Shown piece by piece: positions 36,070 to 48,088 of a DNA stretch of 64,000 nt. Origin of the DNA: Lysobacter terrestris (lineage in GTDB: Bacteria; Pseudomonadota; Gammaproteobacteria; Xanthomonadales; Xanthomonadaceae); the NCBI RefSeq assembly GCF_014489475.1, contig NZ_CP060820.1, forward strand, positions 1,302,001-1,366,000, read 5' to 3'. Numbering within the stretch: the stretch's first letter is position 1; every line of letters begins with the position of its first letter. A model generated the notes under the pieces. The model was not told where the DNA came from. It did not search any database and saw only the letters and a program-made list of their open reading frames with translations. A program made the translations under genes and the position numbers.

Positions 36070-36621
36070 ATGTTCGGCTGGTTCCGTCGCACCACGCCGG
36101 TCGAGGACCGGGTCTGGATCGACGCCCCGGCCTGCGCGCGCGGCGTGCGCGCCCAGGTCGACCACGCCCTGCGCCAGCGCGCCGCGGTCCTGCTGCTGAC
36201 ACGCTCGCTCACCGACCGCGAGGACCTGGCCCGCGACTTCGCCGCGCACGCGCCCCGTATCGGCGGCGACCGCTTGGCCGCCGACGACCTGCGCGAGCAC
36301 CTGCGCACGCCGGCCGCGCTCGGGGTGGCCGCGCTCGCGGACCTGCGCGCGAGCCCGGCCGCCGCCGCTCACCGGCCCGTGCCGCTGGAAATCCACGTCC
36401 TCGGCCGCAGCGCGCGGCGCGGGGACGACCGCGGCCTGATCGCCCAACTCGGCCGCTGGGCACCGGTGCGGATCGTGTTCCATCATTCGCTGGACGATGC
36501 GCTGCTGGAACCGCATGCCGGCGCGCTGCAGCCGCTGCTGCAGAAACTCGGCCTGCGCGCCGACGAACCGATCGCCAGCCCCCTGCTCACCCGCGCGATC
36601 GAACGCGCGCAACGGCCGTGA
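36070..36621 (+). CDS. Conserved hypothetical protein
   Basis: 183 residues, not assigned to a family. The start MFGWFRRTTPVEDRVWIDAP and a segment AAVLLLTRSLTDREDLARDF suggest an alpha/beta fold; LEIHVLGRSARRGDDRGL and VRIVFHHSLDDALLEPHAG follow. No signal peptide, membrane helix or P-loop is seen. Similar openings (EDRVW, then a hydrophobic strand) occur in uncharacterised proteins of several phyla. It is 16 bp downstream of yqeY and overlaps the GNAT start, so it belongs to the same transcript. Confidence 0.7.
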   Translation: MFGWFRRTTPVEDRVWIDAPACARGVRAQVDHALRQRAAVLLLTRSLTDREDLARDFAAHAPRIGGDRLAADDLREHLRTPAALGVAALADLRASPAAAAHRPVPLEIHVLGRSARRGDDRGLIAQLGRWAPVRIVFHHSLDDALLEPHAGALQPLLQKLGLRADEPIASPLLTRAIERAQRP

Positions 36622-37151
36622 CCATGACCGCGCTCCCCACCGATCCGATCGCCACCCACCGCCCCGGCGTCACCCTGCGCGCCGCCACGCGCGACGACGT
36701 GGCGCTGATCCTCGCCTTCATCCGCGAACTGGCCGAGTACGAGCGCGAGCCCGATGCGGTGCACGCCGACGAAACGCTGCTCGCCAGCAACCTGTTCGGC
36801 GCCACGCCGGGCGCGGAAGTGGTGATCGCCGACGTCGACGGCCGCCCCGCGGGCTTCGCCCTGTTCTTCCACAACTTCTCGACCTGGCTCGGCCGCCGCG
36901 GCCTGTACCTGGAAGACCTGTTCGTGCGTCCCGAATTCCGCGGCCGCGGCGTCGGCCAGGTGCTGATGACCCATCTCGCCAAGCTCGCGGTCGAACGCGG
37001 CTGCGGCCGCTTCGAATGGTCGGTGCTGGACTGGAACACGCCGGCGATCGACTTCTACCGCAGCCTGGGCGCCACCGGCATGGACGAATGGACCGTGCAG
37101 CGCCTCACCGGCGAAGCATTGCAGAAGCTGGCAGCACAAGCGGGCAGTTAG
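36618..37151 (+). CDS. GNAT-family N-acetyltransferase
   Basis: 177 residues. Acetyl-CoA-binding motif A is VRPEFRGRGVGQVLMTHLAK, with YLEDLFV before it and DWNTPAIDFYRSLGA after it, resembling spermidine/diamine acetyltransferase-like members. The GTG at 36618 overlaps the previous stop (GTGA); an ATG at 36624 is an alternative. Substrate unknown; a polyamine or an amino group of a small molecule is a reasonable guess from the family. Confidence 0.88.
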   Translation: MTMTALPTDPIATHRPGVTLRAATRDDVALILAFIRELAEYEREPDAVHADETLLASNLFGATPGAEVVIADVDGRPAGFALFFHNFSTWLGRRGLYLEDLFVRPEFRGRGVGQVLMTHLAKLAVERGCGRFEWSVLDWNTPAIDFYRSLGATGMDEWTVQRLTGEALQKLAAQAGS

Positions 37152-37160
37152 ACTGACAGC

Positions 37161-37619
37161 ATGACCACCCGCGATTACTTCGCCGAACTTTACGTAGCCG
37201 GCTTGATGGGGGACGCGGGCTGGAGCGTGTACTTTCCCAAGCGGGACGTGGGTTTCGATTTCATGGCCTCGAAGGAAGTCGACGGCGAGGTGCTGATTCG
37301 CCCCGTCCAAGTGAAAGGTCTCTACCCGGGCCTCGAGAAGACCGACAAGGCGGTCTACGGTTACGTCGGAAAACTAAGCCAGTTGCATCCCGATATGGCA
37401 CTGGTACTGCCGTATTTTCCAACGGACGTTGCGGGCGCCGCACCTGACCTGATCGCGTGGATGCCACACAACGCGATTCGTCCGCAAGCCAGCAAGGGGT
37501 ACGCCTGCCAGCCGGCGAAATTCATCAAGGGGAAGGCGGTCGTACGCCCAGGCTTCGCCGGCCATTTCGGTCTCGACGGTCTTTTGCGCATGCAAGCCAA
37601 ACATTGGGGAGTGCTCTGA
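37161..37619 (+). CDS. Putative PD-(D/E)XK-like nuclease-fold protein
   Basis: 152 residues of clearly lower GC than neighbours, suggesting acquisition. The order Glu9 (FAEL), Asp33 (DVGFDFMA), Gln50-Lys52 (IRPVQVKG) resembles the restriction-endonuclease-like core (E-D-QxK) of DUF4365-type proteins, with predicted strands around it. No known family is certain. Its stop TGA shares a base with the ATG of dnaG (TGATG), so it is coupled to primase translation. It could be a small DNA-end nuclease, a degenerate restriction fragment or a non-catalytic relative. Confidence 0.6.
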   Translation: MTTRDYFAELYVAGLMGDAGWSVYFPKRDVGFDFMASKEVDGEVLIRPVQVKGLYPGLEKTDKAVYGYVGKLSQLHPDMALVLPYFPTDVAGAAPDLIAWMPHNAIRPQASKGYACQPAKFIKGKAVVRPGFAGHFGLDGLLRMQAKHWGVL

Positions 37620-39415
37620 TGGCACGCATCCCCGACGGCTTCATCGACGATCTCCTCGCACGATCCGACCTCGTGGAGATCATCGGTGCGCGCGTGCCGC
37701 TCAAGCGGCAGGGCAAGGAGTATTCGGCGCGCTGCCCGTTCCACGACGAACGCTCGCCGTCGTTCACCGTGTCGCCGACCAAGCAGTTCTACCACTGCTT
37801 CGGCTGCGGCGCGCACGGCACGGCGATCTCGTTCCTGATGAACTACGACCGCCTCGAGTTCCTCGACGCGGTCGAGGAACTGGCCAAGCGCGTCGGCATG
37901 GAAGTGCCGCGCGACACCCAGCAGCGCAACGTCAATCCGGAAACCAACGACCTCTACGCCGCGGTGGAAGCGGCGGCGAAGTTCTTCCACAAGCAACTGG
38001 ACTCCAGCGCGAAGGCGCAGGCCTACCTCGACGGTCGCGACGTCAGCGCGACGATCCGCGAGCAGTTCATGGTCGGCTATGCACCGGACGGCTTTTCCGC
38101 GCTCAAGGACGCACTCGGCACCGACGAACGCCGCATGCGCCTGCTCGAACGCGGCGGCCTGTTCTCGAAGAACGAACGCGGCCACGTCTACGACAAGTTC
38201 CGCGACCGGGTGATGTTCCCGATCCACGACCGGCGCGGCCGCGTGATCGCCTTCGGCGGCCGCGTGCTGGAGAAGGACGACTCGCCCAAGTACCTCAACT
38301 CGCCGGAGACGCCGCTGTTCCACAAGGGCCGCGAGCTGTACGGCCTGTGGCAGGTGCGGCAGGCGCACAACAAGATCGAACGCCTGATCGTGGTCGAGGG
38401 CTACATGGACGTGGTCGCGCTGTTCCAGCACGGCGTGACCCAGGCGGTGGCCACGCTCGGCACCGCGACCACGCCCGACCACGCCGAACTGCTGTTCCGC
38501 AACGCACCCGACGTGTACTTCTGCTTCGACGGCGACCGCGCCGGGCGCAGCGCCGCGTGGAAGGCGGTGGAGTCGGTGCTGCCGCGGATGAAGGACGGCC
38601 GCCAGGCGTTCTTCCTGTTCCTGCCCGACGGCGAGGATCCGGACACGCTGGTGCGCAGCGAAGGCCGCGACGGTTTCGAGACGCGCCTGCGCGACGCCAC
38701 GCCGCTGTCGCAGTTCCTGTTCGACTCGCTCAGCGTCGACGTGAACCTGACGACACTGGAAGGCAAGGGTCGCCTGGCCGAACGCGCCAAGCCGCTGCTC
38801 GCGCAGATCCCCGACGGCGCCTTCGGCGACCTGATGAAACAACGCCTCACCGAGCTCACCGGCGTGGGCGCGCGGGCGAGCGCGCCGGAGGCGCAGGTGC
38901 CGGCGCAACGCGCCCATGCGCGCATGGGCGCGGCGCAGGCGAACAAGCCTTCGCTGGTGCGCACCGCGATCACCCTGGTGCTGCAGCAGCCGTCGGTGGC
39001 GCTGGCGATCCCGTCGTCATTGCACTTCGCCTCGCTCGAGCAACCGGGCGTCGACCTGCTGGTGGAGATGATCGAAGTCGTGCACCAGCGCCCGGAGATC
39101 TCCACCGGGTTGCTGCTGGAGCATTTCGCCGAGCGCGCCGAAGCCCCGGCCCTGATGCGCCTGGCGATGGCGCCCGCGGTCGAATCGACCGCGGCGACGC
39201 AGGCGGACGGGCGCGTGTTCGAGCACGAGGACAGCCGTCGCCAGACCTTCCTCGACACGATCGGCCGACTCGATGCGCAGGCGGTGAAGCAGCGCATCTC
39301 GCAGCTGGAAGCGCGCGTGCGCGAAGGCGGCTTCAGCGCCCTGACCCAGGCCGACAAGGCCGAACTGCTGGAACTGCAGGGTGTGGCGCGCCGGCAGGAC
39401 ATGGGCGCGCGGTAG
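37619..39415 (+). CDS. dnaG: DNA primase
   Basis: Synthesises RNA primers at the replication fork; 598 residues. The zinc-binding domain uses CPFH...CFGC (Cys39, His42, Cys60, Cys63). The RNA polymerase core contains YLNSPETPLFHKGRELYG and the TOPRIM motifs VVEGYMDVVAL and FDGDRAGRSA. The C-terminal part should bind DnaB. The ATG at 37619 overlaps the preceding stop. The usual next gene, rpoD, is absent: downstream are a repeat and an S9 peptidase. The stop codon lies in TAGCCCGG, matching the repeat just beyond. Confidence 0.97.
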   Translation: MARIPDGFIDDLLARSDLVEIIGARVPLKRQGKEYSARCPFHDERSPSFTVSPTKQFYHCFGCGAHGTAISFLMNYDRLEFLDAVEELAKRVGMEVPRDTQQRNVNPETNDLYAAVEAAAKFFHKQLDSSAKAQAYLDGRDVSATIREQFMVGYAPDGFSALKDALGTDERRMRLLERGGLFSKNERGHVYDKFRDRVMFPIHDRRGRVIAFGGRVLEKDDSPKYLNSPETPLFHKGRELYGLWQVRQAHNKIERLIVVEGYMDVVALFQHGVTQAVATLGTATTPDHAELLFRNAPDVYFCFDGDRAGRSAAWKAVESVLPRMKDGRQAFFLFLPDGEDPDTLVRSEGRDGFETRLRDATPLSQFLFDSLSVDVNLTTLEGKGRLAERAKPLLAQIPDGAFGDLMKQRLTELTGVGARASAPEAQVPAQRAHARMGAAQANKPSLVRTAITLVLQQPSVALAIPSSLHFASLEQPGVDLLVEMIEVVHQRPEISTGLLLEHFAERAEAPALMRLAMAPAVESTAATQADGRVFEHEDSRRQTFLDTIGRLDAQAVKQRISQLEARVREGGFSALTQADKAELLELQGVARRQDMGAR

Positions 39416-39427
39416 CCCGGGGTTCCG

Positions 39428-39570
39428 TAGCCCGGGTAAGCGCAGCGCACCCGGGGTGACGCTGCCCCGGTCATGACGCAAGCGACAAAGCTGCTTTGCC
39501 AAATCCAGCGCAGCCATGGTGGCTCGTGGCTGCGCGCGCGACCCGGGTGCGCTGACGCTTACCCGGGCTA
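39428..39570. repeat. Inverted-repeat element, family B, copy 2
   Basis: 143 bp with the same 13-bp terminal repeats as 6565-6714: TAGCCCGGGTAAG at 39428-39440 and the complement at 39558-39570. The adjacent CGCAGCGCACC is also shared; the centre (GCAGCCATGGTGGCTCGTGGCTGC region) can fold and differs from copy 1. It occupies most of the dnaG-S9 peptidase gap. Confidence 0.87.
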
Positions 39571-39665
39571 CGGTTCGACCTCCTCCGTCGCGGCGCATGA
39601 CTTCCGGCCGGGCTCGGCAAAGCGGTGGCGGGCTAAGCTCGCAGGGTTCATCCGGGGAACCCATC

Positions 39666-41672
<2,007 letters not shown>

Positions 41673-41697
41673 GCGCCTGCCACGCCGCGATCGTCCG

Positions 41698-41723
41698 GAC
41701 GGCCCGCAGCGATGCGGGCCGTC
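41698..41723 (+). terminator. Probable terminator hairpin after the S9 peptidase
   Basis: 11-bp perfect stem (41698-41708 with 41713-41723) with loop GCGA. No clear U-run follows, so efficiency is uncertain. Confidence 0.55.
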
Positions 41724-41801
41724 TGCGTTACGGCAGCCGCCGGGCGCGGATTTGCCGCAGCCGTCACGGAGCCGCTAGATTCGCGGCGGAGGAGGTGGAC
41801 C

Positions 41802-42080
41802 ATGCATACGGTTTACGTGATCGCGGGCGGCCTGCTGTTGCTGGGGATCTTCGTGCTGTTCGCACGGGCGCTGCGCGACGTGCCGGCGGCGAGGCGGCGC
41901 CAGCTGCTGCTGGCCTTCTTCCCGGTGTGGCTGGCGTGCGCGGCCTTCAACCTGTGGGTGGGCGTGGCGCGCGCGGGGTATCCGCTGGCCGACGAGTTGC
42001 CGATCTTCGCGGTGGTGTTCGCCGTGCCGGCCGCGGTGGCGTACTGGTGCTGGCTCCGGCAGGCGCGGGGCGGTGACTGA
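41802..42080 (+). CDS. Small integral membrane protein
   Basis: 92 residues with three hydrophobic segments (VYVIAGGLLLLGIFVLFARA, LLLAFFPVWLACAAFNLWVG, LPIFAVVFAVPAAVAYWCWL). GGAGGAGG precedes the ATG at 41802 and decides the start. No family motif recognised; short proteins of this shape are found beside transporter or LtrA genes. Its end overlaps or nearly touches the ltrA start, so the two are cotranscribed. Confidence 0.78.
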   Translation: MHTVYVIAGGLLLLGIFVLFARALRDVPAARRRQLLLAFFPVWLACAAFNLWVGVARAGYPLADELPIFAVVFAVPAAVAYWCWLRQARGGD

Positions 42081-42081
42081 C

Positions 42082-43260
42082 ATGGCGACGCCGTTGCTGC
42101 GCGACCGCAGCCACCACGACAGCGGGCGCGTGGGCATGGTCGAGTTGTTCTTCGACCTGGTGTTCGTGTTCGCGGTCACCCAGCTCTCGCACACGCTGCT
42201 TGCCGACCTGAGCCCCGCCAACGCGGTGCGCGTCGCGGCGCTGCTGCTCGGGGTGTGGTGGGTGTGGATCTACACCTCGTGGGTCACCAACTGGCTCGAT
42301 CCCGAGCGCCTGCCCGTGCGCACCGCGATGTTCGTACTGATGGTCGCCGGACTGCTGCTGTCGGCCTCGATTCCCCAGGCCTTCGGCGAACGCGGGCTGG
42401 TGTTCGCCGGCGCCTACGCCTTCATGCAGGTCGGGCGCACGCTGTTCTTCCTGTGGGCGGTGCGCGATGCGGAACCCCACCGCGTGCGTAACTTCCAGCG
42501 CATCCTGGCCTGGATGGCGCTGGCGGCGGTGTTCTGGATCATCGGCGGCTTCGCGCCGGGCGCGACGCGGCTGGGTTGGTGGAGCGTGGCGCTGCTGGTC
42601 GAACTCCTCGGCCCGATCGCCTACTTCTGGGTGCCCGGGCTGGGCCGTTCGCGCATCGCCGACTGGGACGTGCAGGGCTCGCACCTGGCCGAACGCTGCG
42701 CGCTGTTCATCATCATCGCGCTGGGCGAGTCGCTGCTGGTCACCGGGGCGACCTTCGCCGCACGCGAGTGGGACCAGGCCGCGCTGCTCGGCTTCGCCAG
42801 CGCGGTGATCGGCACCATCCTGATGTGGTGGATCTACTTCGATACCGGCGCGCAGCGCGCCGAGCACCGCATGTCCCACTCCGCCGACCCCGGCAGGCAC
42901 GCGCGCCGCGCCTACACCTACCTGCACGCGGTGATCGTCGCGGGCATCATCCTGTGCGCGGTGGCCGACGAGATCGTGCTGGTGCATCCGCACCACGGCG
43001 ACACCGCGGCGATGACCGCGATCCTCGGCGGGCCGGCGTGCTACCTGGCCGGCACGGCGCTGTTCAAGTGGAGCACCAACGACCGCATCATCCCGCCGCT
43101 CTCGCACCTGGTCGGCCTGGCGCTGCTCGGCGTGCTGGCGTTCGCGGTGATGCGCCTGCATCTCACGCCGCTGGCGACGGGCATCGCCACCACCCTGGTG
43201 CTGCTGGTCGTGGCGGTATGGGAGTCGTTCGCGGTGCGGCGGGTCAGGGTCGCCGGCTAG
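42082..43260 (+). CDS. Low temperature requirement protein A (LtrA) family membrane protein
   Basis: 392 residues, about ten hydrophobic helices. The family opening GRVGMVELFFDLVFVFAVTQ and the downstream AERCALFIIIALGESLLVTG are present. LtrA was named in Listeria for growth at low temperature; the biochemical role is unknown. Start at ATG 42082; a GTG at 42073 that overlaps the preceding gene is also possible. Convergent with the phosphoethanolamine transferase gene. Confidence 0.9.
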   Translation: MATPLLRDRSHHDSGRVGMVELFFDLVFVFAVTQLSHTLLADLSPANAVRVAALLLGVWWVWIYTSWVTNWLDPERLPVRTAMFVLMVAGLLLSASIPQAFGERGLVFAGAYAFMQVGRTLFFLWAVRDAEPHRVRNFQRILAWMALAAVFWIIGGFAPGATRLGWWSVALLVELLGPIAYFWVPGLGRSRIADWDVQGSHLAERCALFIIIALGESLLVTGATFAAREWDQAALLGFASAVIGTILMWWIYFDTGAQRAEHRMSHSADPGRHARRAYTYLHAVIVAGIILCAVADEIVLVHPHHGDTAAMTAILGGPACYLAGTALFKWSTNDRIIPPLSHLVGLALLGVLAFAVMRLHLTPLATGIATTLVLLVVAVWESFAVRRVRVAG

Positions 43261-43278
43261 CCCGCCGGCCAGCGGCTG

Positions 43279-44985
43279 TCAGCCGGCCAGCGTCGCTTCG
43301 CAGCGCGCGAACAGGTCGAGCGCCGTGGTGTATTCCGGCGTGCGCACCTGCATCAGGCCGAGCACCGACGAGAACAGGTTGTCCTGGCTGAGCGCTTCGT
43401 CGCTGCGCGCCTTCAGGCAGGCCGTATCGATGCCGCGCGACGCGGCGAAGCGCGGCGACAGCCACACCAGCAGCGGCACGCGGGTCTGCGTTGCCGGCGC
43501 GATCGCGTACGGCACCCCGTGCAGGTACAGGCCGTTCTCGCCCAACGACTCGCCGTGGTCGGACAGGTAGATCAGCGCCGTGTCGCGGTCGCCCTGCGCG
43601 CCGAGGAAGGCGATGGTGCGGGCGATGAAATCGTCGGTCGACAGCACCGCGTTGTCGTAGGCGTTGACGATCTGCTCGCGGCTGCAGCGGTTCAGGTCGG
43701 ACACGTCGCAGGTCGGAACGAAGCGGCGCAGCCGCGCCGGATAGCGCGCGTAGTACGCCGGCCCGTGGTTGCCGAGCTGGTGCAGCACCACGACCTGGTC
43801 GCCCGGATGGGCGGCGATGCGTTCGGCCAGGCCGTGCAGCATCGCTTCGTCGAGACAGCCGTCCTTGCTGCAGGCGCCGGGCACGTCGCCGTGCTCGAAC
43901 GATTCGAACGCGAGCCCCTCGCACACGCCCTTGCAACCGGTCTGATTGTCGCGCCACAGGGTCTTGATGCCGGCGTGCTCGAGCACGTGCAGCAGCGATT
44001 CGGAATGCTTGATCCGGTCCTTGTCGTAGTTGGCGCGGCCGTACATCGAGAACATGCACGGCAGCGACACTTCGGTGGCCGAGCCGCAGGCGCTGACGTT
44101 GCGGAAGTTGGCGGGGCCGTCGGGCTGCTGCGCCAACGCGGCCAGCTGCGGCGTGGTCTGGCGCGCGTAGCCGTTGAGGCCCCAGTTCTGCGCGCGCACG
44201 GTTTCGCCGACGACGAGCACGAGCAGGCGCGGCTTCGCATCCGCGGGGCGTCCGACCACCTTCGCGTGCGTGCCGACCGGTTCGCGCGGGCGGTTGCGGT
44301 CTTTGTTCGCGTCGTGCGCGACCTGCGCCAGCGACACCAGGTAGTTGCCCGGCGTGACCAGGTAACGCAGTTCACGGTGGTTGCGCATCAGCGCGGAAAT
44401 GCTCTGGAACGACGCCAGCAACGCCCCCGCCGCGACCACCACCGCCAGCACGATGCAGGCCACGCGCACGACGACGGCGCGCAGCAGCGGTCGGCGCTTC
44501 AGTCGCACCCGCCACAGCAGCACCGCCGGCAGCACGCCGTACAGCAGCAGCGACGGCAGTGCCGCGAACGAGATGAGCTCGTGCGACTCCTTGCCGTCGG
44601 TATGCAGGATGTTGCGCAGCATGTCCGCGTCGAAGTACACGGTGTACGCCGCCATGAAGTACGCCGCCGCCGCGCTCGCCAGCAGCAGCACGGTCAGCAG
44701 CGGCTTCGCGGTCCAGCGGTTGAGCAGCACGCCCAGCAGGACGGTGTGCAGCGCGGTGATGGCGACGAACAGGCTGGCCGCGGTCAGCGCGCCCTTGCCG
44801 CCGTCCAGCGCGCCGGTCGCGGCCACCGCACGGAAGAAGGTGCCGTTGCTCGCCAGCGCGAAATACAGCGCGGCGACGATCGCCAGCGCATCGACGCTCA
44901 GTTCCGGGCGGTAACGCGCCGCACGGGCGCCCCATGAGGCCAGGCGATCGAGGCGCCCGGCCGCTAGAGAGGTCACGGTACTCAC
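43279..44985 (-). CDS. eptA: Lipid A phosphoethanolamine transferase (EptA/MCR family)
   Basis: 568 residues. Five N-terminal transmembrane helices (to about 180) are followed by a periplasmic sulfatase-fold domain with LVLVVGETVRAQNWGLNGYA, the nucleophile region SACGSATEVSLPCMF and metal-binding YLSDHGESLGENGLYLHG. It should move phosphoethanolamine from phosphatidylethanolamine to lipid A phosphates, lowering negative charge and sensitivity to polymyxin-type peptides. Starts at GTG 44985, overlapping the PAP2 stop (GTGA). No Shine-Dalgarno is seen, consistent with coupling. Confidence 0.93.
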   Translation of the reverse strand: MSTVTSLAAGRLDRLASWGARAARYRPELSVDALAIVAALYFALASNGTFFRAVAATGALDGGKGALTAASLFVAITALHTVLLGVLLNRWTAKPLLTVLLLASAAAAYFMAAYTVYFDADMLRNILHTDGKESHELISFAALPSLLLYGVLPAVLLWRVRLKRRPLLRAVVVRVACIVLAVVVAAGALLASFQSISALMRNHRELRYLVTPGNYLVSLAQVAHDANKDRNRPREPVGTHAKVVGRPADAKPRLLVLVVGETVRAQNWGLNGYARQTTPQLAALAQQPDGPANFRNVSACGSATEVSLPCMFSMYGRANYDKDRIKHSESLLHVLEHAGIKTLWRDNQTGCKGVCEGLAFESFEHGDVPGACSKDGCLDEAMLHGLAERIAAHPGDQVVVLHQLGNHGPAYYARYPARLRRFVPTCDVSDLNRCSREQIVNAYDNAVLSTDDFIARTIAFLGAQGDRDTALIYLSDHGESLGENGLYLHGVPYAIAPATQTRVPLLVWLSPRFAASRGIDTACLKARSDEALSQDNLFSSVLGLMQVRTPEYTTALDLFARCEATLAG

Positions 44986-45809
44986 TGGAGGGAGGCCGGT
45001 GGCGGGATCGACGTCGAAGGCACGGCAGGCGACTGTAGCCCACCGTCCCGGCGCCAGAACAGGCGCTGCATCAGCACCGCCGAACCCCAGCAGATGGCGA
45101 TGGCCGCCAGGTCGTGCGAGAGGAAGTGCGCCCCGCGCAGCTGCTGGGAGATGCCGAACAGCAGTCCGGCCGACAGGCCGGCAGCTAGGCCGAGCCAGCG
45201 CAGGCGCGGCCGCACCGCCAGCAGGAAGAAGTACAGCGCCAGCCAGGTGTAACCGCCGCCGGCGTGGCCGGCGGGGAAGCAGACGCCGCGGCCCATGCCC
45301 GCCGGGCGCGGCTCGAACAGGCCGAAATAGGCGCGCGCGCCGCCGTAGCGGGCCAGGTCCCAGGGGCAGTCGATGTTCGACCACGACTTGATCCAGGCGA
45401 CCAGCAGCGTCGACAGCGCCGTCGCGACCAGCAGGTACAGCAGGGGCCGGCGCAGGTGCCGCCAGCTGGCGCGCATGCTGGCCACCACGAAGGCTGCCAG
45501 CACCACCAGCCACGCCGCGGTGCTCAGGTCGCGCCCGAGCAGGTGGATCAGGGTCTGCGTCACCCAGGCGTGGCGGAGCATCCAGGTGTGTCCTTCCCAG
45601 GCGTAGAGCCGGTCGGCGAGCCAGAAATCGCCGTGCAGGAGGGTCCACGCGGTGAACACCATCGCCAGCACCAGCAACGGCAGCTGGCCGTGCAGGCGGT
45701 AGAAACCCGGTGCGCGCCACGCCGGCAGGGCTGGCGCCACGGCCGCGTCCGCGGGCGGCGCGGCCGGCACGAAGCCCTTGGCGGAGAGGTCGGAAGCGGG
45801 AACGGGCAT
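44982..45809 (-). CDS. PAP2-superfamily membrane phosphatase
   Basis: 275 residues with about six membrane helices. Phosphatase motifs: KSWSNIDCPWDLARYGG (first block), CFPAGHAGGGYTWLA (second, with His) and GAHFLSHDLAAI (third, His-Asp). The nearest known roles are lipid A or undecaprenyl phosphatases and phosphatidic acid phosphatases. Coupled to eptA and divergent from a two-component system, so a role in lipid A or phospholipid remodelling is likely, by inference. Long Ala/Pro-rich N-terminus (about 20 residues) is not conserved-looking. Confidence 0.88.
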   Translation of the reverse strand: MPVPASDLSAKGFVPAAPPADAAVAPALPAWRAPGFYRLHGQLPLLVLAMVFTAWTLLHGDFWLADRLYAWEGHTWMLRHAWVTQTLIHLLGRDLSTAAWLVVLAAFVVASMRASWRHLRRPLLYLLVATALSTLLVAWIKSWSNIDCPWDLARYGGARAYFGLFEPRPAGMGRGVCFPAGHAGGGYTWLALYFFLLAVRPRLRWLGLAAGLSAGLLFGISQQLRGAHFLSHDLAAIAICWGSAVLMQRLFWRRDGGLQSPAVPSTSIPPPASLQ

Positions 45810-46040
45810 GCGGCGGTCACGGCGGATTCGAAGCCGCGGCGATGGTCGACGGGGCGGCGTCGGAGAACGGTGGGAGCGGCATTCGCAACGCGTTAAACCC
45901 ATGTGCCGGCGTTCACGTTTGCGGCGGAAGGTGAACGGGGCAGTGCTATCGTCGCGGCGCTCCGACGACGCTTCGACGCCGCGGACCGCAGGCTCCCCGG
46001 CCGGCACGCGATGCCGACCCAAACGAGGACTCGTCGACGC

Positions 46041-46735
<695 letters not shown>

Positions 46736-46739
<4 letters not shown>

Positions 46740-48028
46740 ACGCCACCACCCCAAGACGCGTGCGCGGGCGCAGCCTGCGCAGCCGCATCCTGCTCGCCCT
46801 GCTCGGCTACGTGGTGCTGCTGTCGCTGGTGGTGATCGCCCAGGGCAACCTGGTGCACGAGCGCGCCGAACGCCTGGTGTGGCGGACGATGCTGAATTCG
46901 GAGCTCGACCACGTGGTCGAGCGCCTGCGCGACCAGCCCGGCTACCGCTGGACCAATACCAACACCATGGCGCTGTACGACGCGCGCGACGCGACCCTGC
47001 CCGCGCCGCTGCGCACGATCGGGCCCGGCCTGCACGACGACATCGACATCGGCGGCCGCTACTACGTCGTGCTGGTGCGCCGCGTCGACGCGCGCACGCT
47101 GCTGCTCACGCTCGACGTCACCGATTTCGAACAGCGCGAGGTGCATACCGCGGTGAATGTCGTGGGCGTCGCGCTCGGCCTGATCGTGGTGCTGGGCCTG
47201 ATCGTCGCCTGGATCGCCAACCGCATGGTGCGCCCGCTCAGCCGCATGGCCGAACAGATCGGCGACCTGCGCCCGGACCTGCCGGCGCAGCGCATCGACG
47301 TGCGCGAGTCGGCCAGCTCGGAGCTGCACGTGATCGCCGATGCGCTCAACGACTACCTGCAGCGCAATGCGCGCTTCGTCGAGCGCGAACGCACCTTCAT
47401 CGACACCGCCAGCCACGAGCTGCGCACGCCGATCGCGGTGATTTCCGGCTCCGCCGAACTCGCCCTGCAGCAGCCCGGCCTGCCCGCGCCGACGCAGCAG
47501 CAGCTCGGCCGCATCCGCCGCACCGCGCGCGACGTCGAGCAGCTGATCTCGCTGCTGCTGGTGCTGGCCAAGGATCCGGCGCGGCTGGCGCGCGCCAGCG
47601 AACGCGTCGCGCTCGACCAGTTGCTGCCGGCGATCGTCGAAGACCATCGCCACCTCACCCGCGACAAGGCGCTGACGCTCGCGCTGGCGCCGTTGCCGCA
47701 GGTCGAGATCAGCGCGCCGCTGCCGATCGTGCAGGCCGCGATCGGCAACCTGCTGCGCAACGCGATCGAGCACAGCGATCGCGGCGAGATCCGCGTCCGC
47801 CTGCTGGCGCCGGCGACCGTGGTGATCGACGACCCCGGCCACGGCATGACCCCGGAGGAAATCAGCGCGATCTACGCGCGCATGGCGCGCGGGGGCAACG
47901 GCGACCGCGGCGACGGCATCGGCCTGGACCTGATCTCGCGCCTGTGCGAACACCTCGGCTGGCGCCTGAGCCTCGCCTCGGACCAGGGCCGCGGCACGAC
48001 CACGACGCTGAGCTTCACCAATACGTGA
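46736..48028 (+). CDS. Two-component sensor histidine kinase
   Basis: 430 residues. Two membrane helices (about 18-38 and 143-163) enclose a small periplasmic sensor of about 105 residues; a HAMP-like segment follows, then the H-box TASHELRTPIAV (His227), N-box NLLRNAIEHS, DPGHGMTPEEI and GDGIGLDLISRL. The ATGA overlap with the response regulator gene shows a single operon. The signal is not known; a cationic-peptide or envelope cue would fit the divergent eptA/PAP2 genes. Confidence 0.92.
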
Positions 48029-48048
48029 GATGAGCGGCCCCGAGTCGC

Positions 48049-48083
48049 GCGCCAGCCTTGCTGCGCGCGCTCGCGGCTGGCGC
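48049..48083. terminator. Possible hairpin between convergent kinase and ctaB genes
   Basis: 9-bp stem GCGCCAGCC/GGCTGGCGC (48049-48057 with 48075-48083) around a GC-rich loop. No U-run on either side, so terminator function is uncertain. Confidence 0.4.
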
Positions 48084-48088
48084 CGGCG

